Assembly: GCA_910890315.1 (NCBI GenBank)
Contig: CAJVGD010000042.1
Location: 1,736,001-1,800,000, forward strand
Length of the DNA: 64,000 bases
Source of the DNA: Serendipita indica DSM 11827
Taxonomy: Eukaryota; Basidiomycota; Agaricomycetes; Sebacinales; Serendipitaceae
Reading direction: 5' to 3'
Shown: piece by piece, positions 58,937-64,000 of the stretch
Layout of the letters: every line of letters starts with the position of its first letter
Position numbering within the stretch: the stretch's first letter is position 1
The notes under the pieces: model-generated
Told to the model about the DNA's origin: nothing
The model's database searches: none
The model's input: only the letters and a program-made list of their open reading frames with translations
Position numbers and translations under genes: made by a program

Positions 58937-60443
58937 TCTGTGTGTAGTGTGCGTGTGCTACAATTATACCCTAGACCTGGGCGAGCGTGAGATGCGGAGC
59001 GGTTCAAAGATCTCAGTCGACGAAGCGCCGAGGTAGCTACACCATTTGCTGGTGTATTTCAGTCATAGATTCACTGCTTACAAGTACACGAATACTCAAG
59101 TCATGATCGAAGCAAGAGAGGGACTATTTTGTAAATCAGAGTACAACGAAAGGGCCTATACCCGGCTTCGAGTTCATGAGAAGCTCTCATGTGAACATGC
59201 CGGGCTCTGGTTATTGAGCTATGACCATTGTCCGAAGGTAACCACGAACTGATGAAACACTTGCCCACACGTTACTCGTTCTCGAAACCAGTATGGGTGG
59301 AGCGAAAGCTCGACGGTTCGGAAGAGTCAATGATATCCTACCAAAGGCGGAAAGCACGGAGGATACGTGGCAGGAAGGGATCGAGAATTGACGCACGATT
59401 CGACTGTGGGTAGGGATGCCGAGGCCATCTGGACTCTGCAGCGACCACGTCAGATCAGCGTCAATTTCGAGACCGGAAATATGTTGCTCTACCGAGAGAC
59501 AATCAAAAAACCGGTGTTCCATGCCCGTAACGGGTTTAAGGGCACGCAGTACCCAAATAAGTTCCTAATCTGCCCCGAAGCGGGCTGTGGCTAAGTGGCA
59601 GCGAGTGAGCCATGCTCGTGTAGATCCCACGATCTGATCCGATCTGGAGACAGGATGGGTACCGTGCTACCACCGTCGCCGAGTACAGAAGATATCTTCT
59701 GGACGACTGCCTGAAAAAGCATTTGAAATAGCACTAATGCCCCAATAGAGAAGATCTGGGTGATAAGGTACTTTCTCTGCAGGTTCTGCGATGGTCGCTT
59801 CGAATACAGGCCCAGCTGCAACGCTGCGCTCACGTCAAAGGACTCTATGATAAATACACTCCCACTAGGAGTATAAGAGCAAGATCTATTCAAGTTAGGG
59901 CCCGATGGATTAGCGGTCAAATAAGTGCAGAACGGGCAAAGGGATCCAGGCGCCTTCTGTTGGGGCAGATGGAACCTGAGATGTTCAAAATGTGTACCTA
60001 CGAATCTTGGGATAAATGGAGTGATCCGTGTTGTCCACGCTGGATACTTTGGCCAACAAGGTTGGGGTTCAAGTGATGTGCCTCACCAAATAGACAACTA
60101 CACGGTAGCCATACGTTCGAGTGGAATTCCAGCATAGACAATATACTATATCCACGTCACAGCGCTACAAGATTACATCCTCTGCTAATGCACTGCCCAA
60201 TTCGGGTTTATCTGCTATAATAATACGATACTCGCTTGAGGTTAGAGACGGCGTCCTTTTGCTATCCAGTAGAATAAAGGATCAAGAGAGAAATTACCCG
60301 CGTAATCTCGAAGCAGTGTTAATGGGAAACAACTAAAGCAGAGTTCAAATACACAACGCAGAATACCTACGCAATCAAAGAGTTTTATTCCAGATTAATG
60401 ACAATATAGGGCCGTTTGAGCAATTTTTAGTCTAGAAACCCCA
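58937..60443. other. Gene-poor region between two F-box copies
   Basis: No convincing gene. On the minus strand about 59600-59920 an open stretch contains SVFIIESFDVSAALQLGLYS and a hydrophobic segment (YLITQIFSIGALVLFQMLF), which looks like an exon of a membrane protein, but it has no ATG of its own and no partner exons were found. It may be a gene fragment. Confidence 0.3.
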
Positions 60444-61590
60444 TTAAGTTTGACGTAATCGGAACTGGGTCGCAGGTTCCTCGACAGCAGCCCGAGTGAG
60501 CTCGTTCTCGTAGTATCTATCGCAGGAGATTCTACGTCTAAACGGGAGGGGCGTAGCCTGTTCAGTCATAGGCCACAGTTTCCTGAATCGGCTCGACTCC
60601 CACGTCGCAAGAAACTCCGCTTCGTCCTCTGGGTACTCAGGAGATAGGCTGCGTGCCTTAGGTAGGTGAGACCATAATGAGTCGTTCGCTCTCAGTGGCT
60701 CGCGACAAGAAACTTGATGAAGGTGGCACGACATGCCTCCAGGACTATCAAAGTCAACCGCGTTATATAGACTTTGGGGGACGTTTACTTACACGCAAAG
60801 TCGAGTATGGTCTTGCTGTCGGCTTGCAGGGACAGTTCATAATTGGATGGCGGTCGATGAGAAGCCTCGCAGGTTCATGATAATAATCATTCGCATGTAA
60901 TCTGGAATTTGTCTCTTAATCTTAATCTTCCACAAGGCGGTCACACCTCTTGATCTGGCGATCAGCCGCCTTTCCAGCATTATGAGGAGTATGTCCCACT
61001 CCATTACGACAGATATGGACACCTCTTCGAGCACTAGTAGGTAATCCGGTCGTACAACCATGCTGCGATACAGATTGGCCACAAAAGGCTGGATTCCGAC
61101 ACTGATAGTCCGTAAATTTGAGAGTCGAACATTTCCTAGAAACAATTGACTCGTCCAATGCATGTAGGGTATGACAAGGTCTGTGACAGTGGTCCAGTGT
61201 TTATCTTCTATTAGTACCAAGGGAGCGTCTTCGATGCTTTCGATCATCTGGTATGATAGCATGTGCAACTTCGTCACCGATCCACTGCGTAGTTTGCTGG
61301 TCGCGGCAGCTTCCCATGGCGTGCTTATATAACGAAGGTTTGGGGATATCATAGTGAGCTCGTCCCAAACTGTTTCTACGTAGCTAACTGCTCGAGCCCG
61401 AAACGAGCTAAGACGTTTGAGGCCATTGAAGACTGTGGGGTCGAACATCTCCTGTTCAGTTCTAGATATCCTTTGTGGCGACTTGAATATCGCCTTGACC
61501 ATGCGGCCCTCGTCTTTACAGACCGTTCGCGAAGACCAGGGTCTCAACGGTTTCATTGTCCGACGAACATAGAAATACACGCAAAAGCTT
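60444..61590 (-). pseudogene. Truncated F-box-family gene fragment
   Basis: Homologous only to the C-terminal half of the protein at 56752. From ~61450 it reads MFDPTVFNGLKRLSSFRARA, LRSGSVTKLHMLSYQM, LGNVRLSNLRTISVGIQPFV and LIMLERRLIARSRGVTALW, and the tail exon is CHLHQVSCREPL with EYPEDEAEFLATWESSRFRK. The N-terminal coiled coil and F-box are missing upstream of ~61580. Near the end of the first block small indels after NLRG (about 60860) put the last ~25 codons out of frame. The tail-exon frame remains open to 60444. I call it a decayed 5'-truncated copy. Confidence 0.8.
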
Positions 61591-63235
61591 GGTCACTATT
61601 ACTTCTTGTCTGACGCCACGACGAGGTCGCCAGGTGGGTTTGTCCACTCCACTTCGCGGTTCTCTGCAGTGCTCCCGGTTCTGGTCTATAAAGGTTCTTT
61701 GTCCGATACTCGACTGAGAAGCTAACTGCCACCCACAGCACTCCGGCAAACCAAGCGCACAAGAAACCGTAGCCAGACAGGCTCGGAGACCTCTATTGCA
61801 GCACCGAGGGACAATAAATACAGTCTCATAAGAACTTGTCGCCTCCGCTACCTAGCCCGCTTTCCGATCGCCACGCACCGTTGACCCCGGCAGCACTAGG
61901 GCCTACACCCATTCAACAAGAGTTCCGAACATTGAAATGTGTCTATGAGAACAAGAATCACGTCGTCAAACCCGAGACATGGTGCCTGCGAGTCGAAGTC
62001 GCCGAAGATGTCGAGTTGAACGTGCGTGCATGAAAAAGAAGTACGTACATCTCGTTATGCACACCGAATTTAACCTTTTGACTATAGAAAGACGCTTACA
62101 GCCCTGCCTAGCCAGACTGGGAGACGCGAGTATATAACCCCGCGGGGTGTTGTCGCCATTTCGCCCCAGCAGGATGACCCAGATCCTGTATGTTTTCGGT
62201 GAAACACCAGAATCCAAGCATCTCAGGGTGCTTACGACAGCGTCGGCAGAGCGGGTCAGGTGCTTTCGGTTGACGAGGAGCCAGACGGCGTAGCATGCGG
62301 TATTTCAAGATGTTGGACGATACCAAAAGTTTACGTTGCAAGAGGCGAGATGTCGGTTGAAGGCCGGCCAAGGGGTGGGAGCCCACTATCTTTCAAGCGA
62401 GCGACGGGACGAAGGCAGTTGGGCGTTCGGTCGCTGATCGGCCACGGACAATACGGGCAACTATCGCCACATACCATAAATGATTTCACTGCTTGTGGAC
62501 ACATGGTCTAGCCGGAACACGCTCCGCAGTCGTATGAGACGTGCATGGCAGGAAAAGCAAATTCGGAACAGAAGGTCAATGGAGGTCCAGCCAGGGGGTC
62601 CAACTGTCTCATCGTCATGCGCATAATGATACCAATGATCTTGTCGTCGTGGGTCGGTTAAGGCTTTATCGCGGCAGACAGACGCTTGACACCTCGGACA
62701 TGCGTAATGGCCTGGCCAGTAAAGACAAGGTTCTGGCCATATCGTCCCACACCCTTGCAAGGTATAGAGGAGTGTATGTAAAATTCATTGTCACCTCTGC
62801 GTGGCTTCAAGGTGTCACCCTGAGGTGTATCCCACTGATACCATGGCCCTCGAGATAAAGCACAACAGATCTGCCTTTACAACTCTCAGTCTGATCGGAT
62901 AGTCCAAGCCAAGCCCATTGATGCTTTGCCGACCCACGCGAGATATTAGAAATGCATAAACTCCAGTTCAGATGTTAGTCCATGTCCGAATCGGCGGCCG
63001 GCCCAGGCGACCAATCCCTAGCCGCTGATAAGGATTTCCAAGCGTCGGCCAGATTAACCCAAAACGAAATAAACGACTTTATCGTCGTGTCGTAAACTCT
63101 TTAAAAACCCGAGCAGCCCTCCAGGTCATGTCATACCCCCGTCGGTGACCCGCTCACCTTGGACAAACACCAGATCCTTCTTGGACTTTCCCTCTTCTTC
63201 CACCTGTCGTTGGTCTCCCCTCTGTGATCTACGAC
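61591..63235. other. Gene-poor region before the ammonium transporter
   Basis: No complete gene found. A plus-strand stretch at 61836-62033 reads like protein (LTPAALGPTPIQQEFRTLKC, HVVKPETWCLRVEVAEDVEL), but no splice partners or family could be assigned. The remainder has only short chance frames. The last ~150 bp (from 63124) are the transporter leader, with an upstream ATG MSYPRR that stops after six codons. Confidence 0.4.
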
Positions 63236-64000
63236 ATGCTCGCAAAGCTCCAGAAGCGTGCGGTCGACCAGTGAGTAGACTTTCACTCTTCCCCACTTTT
63301 TGTAAACATCTAACGACTCTTTTACAGATCGTCGTTTGACCGAGGAGATGTCTCCTTCATCCTCATCAGTTCTGCCCTGTAAGAGACGACGTTTACGTAC
63401 TAGGGTCGCAAAGTCCTCATCCGAGTTTCCAGCGTCCTGTTCATGGTTCCGGGACTCATGTTCCTGTAAGCGTTTACCTCGCTTGCTTTTTGGCATCTCC
63501 CTGACCAAATTTTCAGTTACTCGGGTCTCTCCCGACGTAAAAACGCCCTCTCCGTGATTTGGGTGTGCTTCTTCGGGTCGCTCGTGACGACAATCACATG
63601 GTATATTTGGGGTTACTCCCTCGCCTTCTCCCCGACAGCCACAAACGGCTTCATTGGCAATCTAGAATTTGGCGGTCACCACAATGCCCTGGGTGATCCA
63701 TCTCCCGGTTCCCCGCTCATCCCAACTCTCCTCTATTCGCTCTTCCAGATGGAGTTCTGCTGCGTGACAGTCGCCATCTTGATGGGTGCAATTGCAGAGC
63801 GCGGTCGCGTGATGCCCGCGATGCTCTTCGTCTTCGTCTGGGTCACCCTCGTCTACGCACCTGTTGCGTGCTGGGTATGGAACATCAACGGCTGGGCATT
63901 CAAGTGGGGCGTTGCCGACTATGCTGGCGGTGGACCTGTCGAAATCGGTTCCGGTGTCGGTGGTTTGGCCTATTCCTGGGTCATTGGAAGACGTCACGAG
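63236..64000 (+). CDS. Ammonium transporter (AMT/MEP family), 3' end beyond the window
   Basis: Start ATG 63236 (MLAKLQKRAVDQSSFDRGDV). Introns follow VD(Q), SSAL and MFL; the second (gtaagagac...tttccag) restores ISSALVLFMVPGLMFLYSGL, the signature first-membrane-span region. It continues SRRKNALSVIWVCFFGSLVT, WYIWGYSLAFSP, NGFIGNLEFGGHHNALGDPS, YSLFQMEFCCVTVAILMGAI and AERGRVMPAMLFVFVWVTLV, up to GSGVGGLAYSWVIGRRHE at the window edge. Membrane trimer importing NH4+/NH3; some members sense nitrogen. The long region between spans 2 and 3 is typical of fungal MEPs. The rest of the gene, including the twin-His pore region, is outside the window. Confidence 0.92.

Overview
The window is nuclear DNA of a filamentous basidiomycete, most likely a plant-associated Agaricomycete. 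A Rhizoctonia-like relative is my inference, not proven by the sequence. The evidence is dense genes on both strands, many short spliceosomal introns (about 43-60 nt), housekeeping genes of fungal type (SHO1, PPG1, IPP1, RIB7, GET4, RSC8/SWI3, COX6, SEC20, histone H4), secreted plant-cell-wall enzymes (two AA9 LPMOs, a GH10 xylanase, an AA7 oxidase) and a NACHT-WD40 NLR-like gene. I saw no rRNA, convincing tRNA, CRISPR array or recognisable intact transposon.

Layout. 0-4 kb: osmosensor SHO1 and an uncharacterised membrane protein. 4.5-13 kb: a NACHT-WD40 pair, one intact (1500 aa, 14 near-identical WD40 repeats) and one broken paralogue that has lost almost all its repeats; traces of duplicated minus-strand sequence lie behind each. 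13-20 kb: an unknown membrane protein, the PP2A-like phosphatase PPG1 and a TRF/Taz1-type telomere protein. 19.7-23.8 kb: tandem inorganic pyrophosphatases followed by RIB7, with a relic of the RIB7 3' end caught between the two pyrophosphatases. 24-26 kb: a decayed F-box gene. 26.4-28.2 kb: histone H4 and GET4. 28.2-31.7 kb: tandem AA9 LPMOs. 32-36.5 kb: two uncharacterised genes and RSC8/SWI3. 36.7-47 kb: an MFS sugar transporter, a secreted epoxide-hydrolase-like enzyme, a fasciclin protein, the GH10 xylanase and the AA7 oxidase. 47-52.3 kb: a dynamin-like GTPase and an adjacent copy that has lost its GTPase domain. 52.7-56.3 kb: COX6, an NmrA-like protein and SEC20. 56.7-61.6 kb: an intact F-box protein and a truncated third family member. 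61.6-63.2 kb: gene-poor. 63.2 kb to the right edge: an ammonium transporter cut by the window end.

Two themes join the genes. From 28 to 47 kb there is a loose biomass-use neighbourhood: oxidative and hydrolytic attack on cellulose and xylan, oligosaccharide oxidation and sugar uptake. The second theme is local gene birth and death: five families (NACHT-WD40, pyrophosphatase, AA9, dynamin, F-box) each occur as copies in this 64 kb. Three of them (NACHT, dynamin, F-box) pair one intact gene with decayed copies. Gene models below were built by hand from splice sites, reading frame and paralogue comparison. For SHO1, the NACHT gene, the TRF gene, histone H4 and the intact F-box gene, the summed exon lengths are a whole number of codons.
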